A stretch of DNA of 64,000 nucleotides from Aggregatimonas sangjinii (lineage in GTDB: Bacteria > Bacteroidota > Bacteroidia > Flavobacteriales > Flavobacteriaceae). Location: positions 62,001 through 126,000 of the forward strand of contig NZ_CP040710.1 of NCBI RefSeq assembly GCF_005943945.1, in the 5' to 3' direction. The translations under genes were made by a program, and so were the position numbers. The notes under the pieces are model-generated. The model was not told the origin of the DNA and ran no database searches. It saw only the letters and a program-made list of their open reading frames with translations. This document shows, piece by piece, positions 46,504 to 55,400 of this stretch (the stretch's first letter is position 1; every line of letters begins with the position of its first letter).

Positions 46504-47454
46504 ATGGAAAACACATTGAAAGTTGCGCTAGCACAGATCGCTCCGGTTTGGTTGAACAAATCGGGGACCATACAAAAAATCGAAACGACGATTCAGGATG
46601 CGGGAAAGGAAAAAGCGGAGCTTATCATTTTCGGCGAAGCCCTATTGCCCGGCTACCCTTTTTGGTTGGCCCTGACAGATGGTGCCGCGTGGGATACCAA
46701 AGTCAATAAGGAACTACATGCCCATTATACTAGAAATTCGATTCAGATTGAGGCGGGGGAATTGGACAGTATACGGCAATTGGCCAAAGAACATCGCATG
46801 GCAGTTTATCTTGGAGTCATGGAACGTGCCAAAAACCGTGGCGGCCATAGTCTTTACGCCTCCTTGGTTTACATTAATGCGGAAGGAGAAATACAATCGG
46901 TGCATCGAAAACTGCAGCCTACATACGACGAGCGACTGACCTGGGCACCGGGCGATGGCAATGGCTTACGGGTTCATTGCTTAAAACAATTTACCGTCGG
47001 CGGACTCAATTGCTGGGAAAATTGGATGCCCTTACCTCGTGCTGCGTTGTACGGGCAGGGAGAAAATTTACACATCGCTGTATGGCCGGGTAGTGACCAC
47101 AATACGAAGGACATTACCCGATTTATCGCCCGCGAGTCGAGAAGCTATGTGATTTCGGTCTCGTCCTTGATGAAAAAAAGCGATTTTCCCGAAGATACAC
47201 CACATGTAGAGGCCATTCTCAAAAAAGCACCGGAGACCTTGGCCAACGGGGGATCCTGTATAGCGGGCCCAGATGGTAAATGGATCCTCGAACCAGTGCT
47301 GCATCAAGAAGGTATCATTTATAAAACCTTGGATTTTAATCGGATTTACGAGGAGCGGCAGAATTTTGATCCAGTCGGTCATTATTCGAGACCGGACGTG
47401 ACCAAACTTTCTGTAAATCGTGAGCGGCAGTCTACGGTCGAGTTTAAGGATTAA
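46504..47454 (+). CDS. Nitrilase-type carbon-nitrogen hydrolase
   Basis: 316 aa. The catalytic triad is visible: Glu45 in IFGEALLPGYPFW, Lys136 in HRKLQPTYDER and Cys170 in GGLNCWENWMPLPRA. The WENWMPL context and PTYDERLTWAPGDG match branch-1 nitrilases rather than amidases, so a nitrile is the expected substrate and a carboxylate plus ammonia the product. It is cytoplasmic, with no signal. It stands 116 bp after the UbiA gene and 27 bp before the pseudouridine synthase gene. Confidence 0.92.
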   Translation: MENTLKVALAQIAPVWLNKSGTIQKIETTIQDAGKEKAELIIFGEALLPGYPFWLALTDGAAWDTKVNKELHAHYTRNSIQIEAGELDSIRQLAKEHRMAVYLGVMERAKNRGGHSLYASLVYINAEGEIQSVHRKLQPTYDERLTWAPGDGNGLRVHCLKQFTVGGLNCWENWMPLPRAALYGQGENLHIAVWPGSDHNTKDITRFIARESRSYVISVSSLMKKSDFPEDTPHVEAILKKAPETLANGGSCIAGPDGKWILEPVLHQEGIIYKTLDFNRIYEERQNFDPVGHYSRPDVTKLSVNRERQSTVEFKD

Positions 47455-47457
47455 GAC

Positions 47458-47465
47458 TACCTTTG
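47458..47465 (+). promoter_or_regulatory. Candidate -7 element for the pseudouridine synthase gene
   Basis: TACCTTTG, an exact TAnnTTTG match, lies 16 bp before the ATG at 47482 and just past the nitrilase stop, predicting a leader of about 10 nt and independent transcription. Confidence 0.5.
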
Positions 47466-47481
47466 CAACTAAAGCTATATT

Positions 47482-48324
47482 ATGGGCAGGTCAGAATCGA
47501 ATGAAAAGGGTCGGAAATCGGGAAGGGAAGGTGGTAACTTTCGTAAGAAAAGTTATGCCCGGGGCAACGCACCTATCAAAAAGAAACAGCAGCCTCAAAA
47601 ACCGTCGGACCCCAATGTAATCCGTTTGAACAGGTATGTGGCCAATTCGGGTGTTTGCTCAAGAAGGGATGCCGATATCTATATCGCTGCGGGAAACATT
47701 ACCGTAAATGGTAAACCTGTTACCGAAATGGGGCATAAGGTAAAATTGACCGATACCGTAAAGTTCGATGGGCGGTTGCTCAATCCGGTTAAGAGAGAGT
47801 ACGTACTGCTGAACAAACCCAAGGATTTCGTGACATCCGGTAGGGACGAACATGGCAAGCGTACCGCGGTGGGTCTGATTTCCAATGCGTCAAAAACCGA
47901 ATTAAAGCCCGTCGGGAAATTAGATAAGGACACGACCGGCCTGATCCTATTTACCAATGATGGTGAAATGACCAAACGCTTGAACAGTCCTAAAAACGGA
48001 CTTCGGAAAATATACCATATCGAACTCACGAAACCGCTGCGCAGTGCCGATTTAAAGAAAATACAAGACGGTCTTCCGGTAGATGAAAAAGTGGTTAAGG
48101 TGCAGGAAGTAAGTTTTGTCGACAATGCCCCAAAGAACCAAGTGGGGATGGAGATATATAGTTCCCGAAACAATATTGTACGAAGAATCTTTGAGGAGTT
48201 AGACTATGAAATCGTAAAGCTGGACCGTGTTGTCTATGCGGGCCTTACAAAGAAAGACCTTCCACGAGGCCATTGGCGGTATTTGACCGAACAAGAGGTC
48301 ATCAATTTGGGTATGATCCAATAG
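47482..48324 (+). CDS. rluB: RsuA/RluB-family pseudouridine synthase
   Basis: 280 aa. A basic, Gly/Lys/Gln-rich N-terminal tail (about residues 1-45) precedes an S4 RNA-binding domain (IRLNRYVANSGVCSRRDAD, ITVNGKPVTEMGHKV) and the catalytic domain with the conserved Asp in KPVGKLDKDTTGLILFTNDG, followed by KIYHIELTKPL. It isomerises uridine to pseudouridine in rRNA, most probably 23S rRNA. The specific site, and hence the symbol, is inferred from family resemblance. Confidence 0.9.
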   Translation: MGRSESNEKGRKSGREGGNFRKKSYARGNAPIKKKQQPQKPSDPNVIRLNRYVANSGVCSRRDADIYIAAGNITVNGKPVTEMGHKVKLTDTVKFDGRLLNPVKREYVLLNKPKDFVTSGRDEHGKRTAVGLISNASKTELKPVGKLDKDTTGLILFTNDGEMTKRLNSPKNGLRKIYHIELTKPLRSADLKKIQDGLPVDEKVVKVQEVSFVDNAPKNQVGMEIYSSRNNIVRRIFEELDYEIVKLDRVVYAGLTKKDLPRGHWRYLTEQEVINLGMIQ

Positions 48325-48325
48325 C

Positions 48326-48793
48326 ATGGTTGCCGGGTTACTGTTAAGAGAAAAACCCTTTGTTGGTCTGACCGTTTTCTCCGGTCTGCTATTTGTGCTA
48401 TCGTATTTGAGATTTTTCTTTTTTGAAGGCAGTACGCTCGATATTAACATTCATGATACCTACTATGTCTTTTCCCAACACCATTTACTGAACTTTACCG
48501 CAATCTGGATAGGACTATGTGCCTTTGGGTATTGGGTTTTGTTTAAGAAGGGAATTCGAACTATTTATGGGTTGACCATAGCACACCTGCTTTTTAGTAT
48601 TTTGGCAATTGTAGGTTTGATTTTTGACCTCGGATTTATAAGCCCCGATGATACACCTAACCGTGATTATCAGAATACCGTATACCCCAAAGGGATGGAC
48701 TTTCTCGTCTACATTCTTCTATTCTCCATAGGGCAGTTACTTTATTTTATAAATATTACTGCTTCGACCATAAGACGGGAGCGTATCCGTTAA
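48326..48793 (+). CDS. Small four-helix membrane protein with a cytochrome oxidase subunit I-like motif
   Basis: 155 aa, four predicted membrane helices (about 12-33, 52-75, 82-102, 125-147). Residues 43-54, HDTYYVFSQHHL, align without gaps to the COX1 segment HDTYYVVAHFHYV that precedes and enters helix X; the remaining sequence (then AFGYWVLFKKG) also resembles COX1. In that alignment the low-spin haem histidine position is His53, but the high-spin haem histidine position is Gln51. The protein is far shorter than any oxidase subunit I. It begins one base after the pseudouridine synthase stop. A fold remnant or small haem-binding membrane protein is possible; function unknown. Confidence 0.75.
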   Translation: MVAGLLLREKPFVGLTVFSGLLFVLSYLRFFFFEGSTLDINIHDTYYVFSQHHLLNFTAIWIGLCAFGYWVLFKKGIRTIYGLTIAHLLFSILAIVGLIFDLGFISPDDTPNRDYQNTVYPKGMDFLVYILLFSIGQLLYFINITASTIRRERIR

Positions 48794-48837
48794 AAATCAA
48801 GATAAACATATTCTAAGGATAATTCAATAAGCTTTCC

Positions 48838-49530
48838 TTACAATAAACCGGTTACCGCCGCTACAAAACCGATGATCACTATAAAAACGAGCAGCCCGAA
48901 TGCGATTGCATAGACGGTCAAAATTCGTGAATTTTTCGAGGAGCGGCTACTGAAATGTGGATGCAAAAACGGTATGCCCAATACGGTTCCGAAAATGAGT
49001 AGCAGCGTAAGAGGAATGGCTTGAACGAAGGTTGCGGGACTATTGTTTCTTTTTGCCGTAACCGCTCTGGCCGCATAATGGCAAACAATGGGATAGGCGA
49101 TCATGATGCCCCCAAAACTCATAAACTCCTTGGAGGCATAAATCAAATAGCGGTAATCAGCGCCCGAAAAGTGAGTATCCATCAAGGGCTCGATAATGGA
49201 AACGGTAACGGTATAGATAATATAAATCCATAAAGCAACGTAGGCGATTTCAAACCATTTTCTTGGTAAACCTAGTTGCATATCGCCGACCGAATACACC
49301 ACGCTTCGCAACCAACAGAGCCAAAGCAGGACAAAAATGGCCAGACAAAGCGCCAGAATTATTATGATTATCCGAATAAGATTTTCTTGGGTAGGAGAAT
49401 TATTCGAAAGGTTACGAATACCGATTGTGAATATGGTATGAAGTAAAAACAATAGGAGCGGCCCCAAAACCAGGTAAATGGCGAGTTTTTTAGGGGAAAG
49501 CTCAAAAATATAATCATAAATTTTTTGCAT
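48838..49530 (-). CDS. Integral membrane protein of unknown function
   Basis: 230 aa with about six hydrophobic helices (for example LAIYLVLGPLLLFLLHTIF, IIIIILALCLAIFVLLWLCW, WFEIAYVALWIYIIYTVTV, FVQAIPLTLLLIFGTVLGI, TVYAIAFGLLVFIVIIGFV). No conserved enzymatic motif is recognised. It starts 3 bp after the stop of the WG-repeat gene and is therefore co-transcribed with it; it converges with the COX1-like gene. Confidence 0.7.
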   Translation of the reverse strand: MQKIYDYIFELSPKKLAIYLVLGPLLLFLLHTIFTIGIRNLSNNSPTQENLIRIIIIILALCLAIFVLLWLCWLRSVVYSVGDMQLGLPRKWFEIAYVALWIYIIYTVTVSIIEPLMDTHFSGADYRYLIYASKEFMSFGGIMIAYPIVCHYAARAVTAKRNNSPATFVQAIPLTLLLIFGTVLGIPFLHPHFSSRSSKNSRILTVYAIAFGLLVFIVIIGFVAAVTGLL

Positions 49531-49533
49531 TGA

Positions 49534-51363
49534 TTAGTCTTTAATCTCCTCCTTTTTTGGAAGCAATCTTCCAAAGGCATCATAGGTATCATCACCGAAC
49601 TGATATGTTTTATCCAATCCAGAGCCGCTTACGGAATACGAACTGCCCTCCGCGGTAACAAGTACCTTCCCCGTCTTATCAAGAAGTTCATGCCCATCAC
49701 CGGTCGACACCCAGACAATACCGTTCTCGAAGGACTGTATCCCGAAGTATTTCAAAGGAATCACTACTTTTCCATTGGTATCGATCAATCCGTATTTATT
49801 GGTTTCTTTTGCCACAATGGCGAGTCCGTCCTGAAAATTTCCTGCATCGATATATACAAACGGAATAGCGACTTCGCCCGACCCTGCGAGATAACCGTAT
49901 TTACCGTTCGATTTGGCCGCCATTCTTCCATAATAAGGGTCGCGTATGTCGCTGATGCCATCGAGTTTTTTGATAGTTCCCTTAGAATCTAAAATAAAGT
50001 TATCGGTGCCGGTGATTCCTTGCACATAAGTATCATCAATAGTATACAGCCCTTCGAAGGCAAAATCCGATAGCAACTTAAATTCGGCATCGTACATCAA
50101 GAAGTTACTTTCTTCCGTAGCTTGTACAAAGGCTAATCCGTTAGGGGCTTCCCATACTCTGAACGCATCTATTGCCCTCAGTTGTTTGGCTTCAAGGTCA
50201 AGGTGATAGTATAGACTGTCGCTCTGGTAGTATCGCGAACCCAAGGATTGTATCGGGCGATACTCCGACCGGAACAACTCTTTGGCATTGGCATCCAGGA
50301 AAATATTGTGTTTTTTGTCCTGCATTAAAATAATATTGCCAAAACCACTATTGTTGATCGCAGTAAAAGAAACCGTTTTGGACTTCTCCTCCGTTTCAAT
50401 AAAGAGCTTTACCGTATCGATATTCCCTTCGAAATAGTATTTTTTATGATACACCCCATCGGTGTCCTTGGCGGTTTCCAATTTGGAGACTTCTTTTAGG
50501 AAGTAGCTTTTAAATGCCTCAGTATCCTTGAAATCCTTATTTTTTAATTTTACCTGAATCTCCTCCAACAACGAAACTATTTCGGCAATCCCATCGCCTG
50601 CCTGATCGTCGGTAGTGGGAGAGAACGAACTACTGTTCTGGTTTAAGACTTTTCCATCAGCGTTCAGCGCATTAACATAAAATCCATCAGCGTAGGCGTC
50701 GCTCACGGTTACATAAAGAAAATTATTTTCAAATTGCTTTACTTTGATAAGACCCTCTTTGTACTTAATTTTTTTTGACTTTTTCGTAAGCATCAACGAA
50801 TCGTATTTAGCGGTGAAATAAACGGTATAGTCAACGGCTACACTGTCGATTATAGCGATAGGGCCCCAGGGATTTTCGAAATGGAAGCTTATCTCGTTAT
50901 CTGAAATTCCCTCAGTCACCTTTGTGCCATCTTTAAAGTATATGGTTTTGGGCATAAAGCTTTCTGCCATACCCTCCTCCATCCACACCGTATTCCAGTA
51001 GTTGTCACCAATTTTTTCAAATTTCAGTTGGGATTTGCCGTTACGGAAGTTTTGTTGAAACCCGATATCCTCAAACTGCAGCACAGCCTTGGCCACTACC
51101 GCGGTATCTATGGCAAATGGTTCTTCAAAGTTTTCCTCTTCACCTGCGTAATCCTTTATTCCTTCAGAGTCGCCGCCATCAAAAAATCCCATGAAAGCTT
51201 TTAGTCCTCGTAGGCCTTCATCTAATTCAGCTTCGATATCGGCGAGGCTTGTGCCGTCGATATTAGCTATAAAAGATTCCATTTCGGGAGTCAATTCTTG
51301 GGCTGTTAGGGTATTTGCGCATAGTAAGATAAAAGCGAAAAAGAGAAGAACGGCTTTATTCAT
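49534..51363 (-). CDS. WG-repeat-containing exported protein
   Basis: 609 aa with a signal peptide (LLFFAFILLCANTLTAQ). The middle is a strand-rich unassigned region. The C-terminal third has WG-type repeats: NGKYGYLAGSGEVAIPFVY, TNKYGLIDTNGKVVIPLKY and GHELLDKTGKVLV, each a turn plus two strands. Such repeats form propeller- or solenoid-like surfaces, usually for binding. Function unknown. It is in a two-gene unit with the membrane protein that follows 3 bp later; a 177-bp gap with only a weak 5-bp hairpin separates it from porP. Confidence 0.78.
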   Translation of the reverse strand: MNKAVLLFFAFILLCANTLTAQELTPEMESFIANIDGTSLADIEAELDEGLRGLKAFMGFFDGGDSEGIKDYAGEEENFEEPFAIDTAVVAKAVLQFEDIGFQQNFRNGKSQLKFEKIGDNYWNTVWMEEGMAESFMPKTIYFKDGTKVTEGISDNEISFHFENPWGPIAIIDSVAVDYTVYFTAKYDSLMLTKKSKKIKYKEGLIKVKQFENNFLYVTVSDAYADGFYVNALNADGKVLNQNSSSFSPTTDDQAGDGIAEIVSLLEEIQVKLKNKDFKDTEAFKSYFLKEVSKLETAKDTDGVYHKKYYFEGNIDTVKLFIETEEKSKTVSFTAINNSGFGNIILMQDKKHNIFLDANAKELFRSEYRPIQSLGSRYYQSDSLYYHLDLEAKQLRAIDAFRVWEAPNGLAFVQATEESNFLMYDAEFKLLSDFAFEGLYTIDDTYVQGITGTDNFILDSKGTIKKLDGISDIRDPYYGRMAAKSNGKYGYLAGSGEVAIPFVYIDAGNFQDGLAIVAKETNKYGLIDTNGKVVIPLKYFGIQSFENGIVWVSTGDGHELLDKTGKVLVTAEGSSYSVSGSGLDKTYQFGDDTYDAFGRLLPKKEEIKD

Positions 51364-51540
51364 AAAGGTCAGGTTAGCGTTTGATGTACTGGATTACGCA
51401 CGGTATAAACGTGCTCAACAACGGATTATTTCGATAAAGGTACTGTGCATTGCGCTATTGGAATCTACTGAAAACAGTGAAATCGATGGGGTCCCATAGG
51501 CCAAAACGTTCTAATTTGTCTCATCTGGGATGGGTCGCTA

Positions 51541-52470
51541 TCAACTACGGCTATATCCCCTTCCGAAGCGATAGCTGAGCATAATGCCATGGGTGTTGCC
51601 CAAAGGAGAATCTTTCAAAGCTAGGTTATAATGATACACCATGCGAAAATTATTGAGCAAATAGATTCCAGCCAACAGGTTCGCCGAAGAACTGGTACGG
51701 AATCCTCCACCTATTTCAAAGCGGTTTCTATAGCTTACGGACAGGTTCAAATCCGCTTGAAATGGAGCACCATGCTCGTACTTTAACAAGACGCTTGGTT
51801 TCAATATAAAATCCTCGAAAAGGTTATTGTAAAAGCGATAGCCGAAATAGCCGTAAACGGGACTTTCCAATTGAAGATTATCGTCGGATGCCAGGGCGTC
51901 TCCTAAAACGTTTGGCGTGGAAACCCCGGCATAGAAACGGGCATGATTGAATAAAAATCCAACACCGATTGTCGGAATGGTCGCATTGATATTCTGACTG
52001 AAATTGGGGTCATCTACGATGCCCAGCGCCAAAAGATTATCCTGATATTGCTGAACCCCGGCGGTTATTCCGAACGAAAGGGTGCCTGGTTGGTAAATTT
52101 GCCAGTAAGGCCTATCGTCTTTAAAATCGAAGAAAATCTTATAGGAATAGGCGGCAAAGGCACTCGTTGAGGTGGTCACCCCGATTTGGTCCCTGATTAT
52201 GCCCGCACCAAGGCCTATTTTTCCGTCGCTCACGGGCGAATGAAAACTGAGGCTAAAGTTTCTCGGGCTTCCTTCAAACGTACTGAACCCGGTATTCGTT
52301 GCGGTAGCTTCTGTCGAAGGCAGCAAACCTGCATAGGCCGAATTGATGATAAACGGATTGAAATTGTATTCCGAAAATACGGCGGTCTGTTGTGCCGATA
52401 CTGTTTGTAACGATAAAAACGACAGGAAAACACCTAGTGCCAGCGTGCCAAATTTGTGTGTTGCTTTCAT
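51541..52470 (-). CDS. PorP/SprF-family type IX secretion membrane protein
   Basis: 309 aa with signal peptide (FLSFLSLQTVSAQ). The start of the mature protein (QQTAVFSEYNFNPFIINSAYAGL) is the hallmark of the PorP/SprF family, followed by barrel strands such as GKIGLGAGIIRDQIG and RFEIGGGFRTSSSANLLAGI, ending HGIMLSYRFG. SprF-type proteins help place large T9SS adhesins on the surface. Its start lies 4 bp after the stop of the giant adhesin gene, so the two are a dedicated secretion/adhesin pair. Confidence 0.93.
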   Translation of the reverse strand: MKATHKFGTLALGVFLSFLSLQTVSAQQTAVFSEYNFNPFIINSAYAGLLPSTEATATNTGFSTFEGSPRNFSLSFHSPVSDGKIGLGAGIIRDQIGVTTSTSAFAAYSYKIFFDFKDDRPYWQIYQPGTLSFGITAGVQQYQDNLLALGIVDDPNFSQNINATIPTIGVGFLFNHARFYAGVSTPNVLGDALASDDNLQLESPVYGYFGYRFYNNLFEDFILKPSVLLKYEHGAPFQADLNLSVSYRNRFEIGGGFRTSSSANLLAGIYLLNNFRMVYHYNLALKDSPLGNTHGIMLSYRFGRGYSRS

Positions 52471-52474
52471 TTGA

Positions 52475-55400
52475 TTAACGCTTTAGTACTACGAAACCTT
52501 GAAGTTTTTTAAGAATATGATTTTCTGGAACCTGAATATTGAAAAAGTATGTTCCAGCGGGCAGGGTATTGGCACCCATTTTAGTCATACGGTTGGCCTC
52601 CCCGGTAAATACGTTCGAGGCATTGTCATAACCTTGTACCTCAAAGACGATATCGCCCCAGCGGTTGAATATGGTTACCGTGTTTTCAGGGTAATATTCG
52701 ATATTGTCTATGTGCCAATACTCGTTAATGCCATCTCCATCGGGTGAGAAACCGTATTTGGTTTCATCCTCCGGGATGTGTGTGGTAAAGGATTGCTCTG
52801 CACATTGAATGGCGTCCCCCTCGCTATTGTAAGGCGTAATCGAAACATATATTTGGGTTTCAAACGGAAGCTCTGCATCAGGCTGGTAGCTTAGCGATGG
52901 GCCAACATCCAAGTCGTTTACAATATCGTTTCCGCTCGGGGTAGTACCGATCGAGATGCGATAGCCATCGGCCAATTCCGCCTCATCCCAGTTGATACTT
53001 GAATCTAAGGGCACGTCGGTTGCACCGTTTTGTGGACTAGTCAAGTCTGTACAGTTGGGAATGATGATTTCGGTTTCGAAGCTGTCTTGAAAGCATCCGG
53101 TGGCGTCACCCGCTGCATTGTAAGGTATAATATTGACATAAATTACCGTATCTGCTGGTAGATTTTCGGAAAAGGTGTAGTCCGTCAAAGAGGCGACGTC
53201 AATATTATCAACCAGATCCGTTTCGTAGGGATTGGTCCCTACCGATAAGCGATAGCCATCTGCATTGGGAACTGACGTCCATTCAAGATCCGTATCGATT
53301 GCAACATCAATTGCTCCATTGAATGGTGCCGTCAATCTGGTACAATCCGGGATAGACATAATAGTAAAGCTTTCCGTAGTACAACCCAGTGCGTCGCCGG
53401 CAGCGTTGTAAGGCGTAATACTCACGGTCACCAGCTCGCTTGGTTCAAAATCGTTCGTGAAATCGTAGGAATTACCGGTTGGGATGTCAAGATCCGTAAT
53501 GGCATTGCCAGTACCGATGCTGCTGGTCACAGTAAGTTTGTACCCGTCGGCATCGGCGATGGCCGTCCATTCCAGGTCTGTATCGATGGCGACGCCCGTT
53601 TCCGTATCGAAGGGCGCGGTCAGGTTGGCGCACAAGGGTACTGTCATAATGGTAAAGCTTTCCGTAGTACACCCTATTGCATCACCCGCAGTGTTATACG
53701 GGGTTATGGTTACCGTTACGGTTTCGCCCGGTTCGAAATCGTTGGGGAAATCATAGATGGTTCCGGATGAAATGTCAAGATCGGTCACGTTATTGTTTGT
53801 GCTGATGCTTCCCGTTACGGTAAGCTTGTACCCGTCTGCATCGGCGATCGCTCCCCACTCAAGGTCGGTATCGATAGCGACGCCCGTTTCCGTATCGAAA
53901 GGCGCGGTCAGGTTGGTGCACAAGGGCACTGTCATAATGGTAAAACTTTCCGCAGCACATCCTATTGCATCACCTGCTGCGTTATAAGGAGTTACGGTTA
54001 CCGTTACGGTTTCGCCCGGTTCGAAATCGTCGGGGAAATCATAGGTGTTTCCGCTTGTAATGTCTTGGTCGACGATATCATTACCCGTACTGATGCTTGC
54101 GGCTATCGTAAGTTTATAACCGTCTGCATCAGCGATGGCTGCCCATTCCAGATTGGTATCGATGGCGACGCCCATTTCCGTATCGAAAGGTGTGGTCAAG
54201 TTGGTGCAAGAAGGCACTGTCATGATGGTAAAACTTTCGGTAGCGCATCCTAAGGCACGTCCTGCTGCATTATAAGGGAGTATCGTTACGGTTACGGTCT
54301 CTCCTGCCTCGAAATCGTTTGGAAAATCATAGCTGTTACCCGTAGTAATGTCTTCGTCGACAATATTATTTCCAGTACTTATGCTTCCAGTAACCGTTAG
54401 CTTGTACCCGTCCGCATCGGCAATCGCTCCCCACTCAAGGTCGGTATCGATGGCGACACCCGTTTCCAAATCCATTGGTGCGGTCAGGTTCGTACATAAG
54501 GGTAGTGTCATGATGGTAAAGCTTTCCGAAACACATGCTACTGCATCACCCGCAGCATTGTATGGGGTAATGCTCACCATCACCGTCTCGCCCGGTTCGA
54601 AATCGTTTGGAAAATCATAGGTGGTTCCGGATGAAATGTCATGATCTGCAATGTTATTGCCCGTGCTGACGCTTCCCGTAACGGTAAGTTTGTACCCGTC
54701 TGCATTGGCGATGGCTGCCCATTCCAGATTGGTATCGATGGCGACGCCCGTATCCATATCGGCGGGTGCGGTCAAGTTCGTACACAGCGGAACCGTCATG
54801 ATGGTAAAGCTCTCCGAGGTGCATCCCGTTGCCTCGCCAATAGCATTGTAAGGTACAATGGTAACCGTGACGGTTTCGCCTTGGTCGAAGTCGTTGGTAA
54901 AATCGTAGAAGTTATCTGATACTACATCAAAATCGGTCACATTGTTCGCGGTACTGCTGCTTCCGCTAACGGTAATTCTATAGCCATCTGCATTTCCGAT
55001 GGCATTCCAAGTGATACCGGTAGCGATGTCAATATTCGTATCGCCGTTCGAAGGTGTTGTTAAATTGGTACAGATCGGGGCAATGTTCGAATTATCGACT
55101 CCTGTCCTGAACGTTTCTTCCGCACAGGAAATAGCATCGCCAACTTCATTGTAAGGGGTGATCGTCACGAAAATAAGCCTATTTTCCCTGAGGTCTTCGG
55201 GAAGGTCATAGGTAGTCATATTCCCAACATCTACATTGTTCAATACTTCTATTCCTCCTCCAGAAGTACCAACGGTAAGTAGATAGCCTGTTGCTTCCGC
55301 AATCGGCCTCCAGCTGAGATCGGTATCGATGGGGACATCGATTTCCCCATTTGTGGGGATGGTCAAGTTCGTACAAGGAGGTGGTATCGGTATAAAGGCC

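Noticed and set aside
48814-48840. Inverted repeat TAAGGA/TCCTTA between convergent genes as terminator
   Set aside because: Stem of only 6 bp, 15-nt loop and no T run on either strand.
51398-51414. GCACG/CGTGC hairpin before the WG-repeat gene
   Set aside because: A 5-bp stem with an AT loop is expected by chance in a gap of this size.
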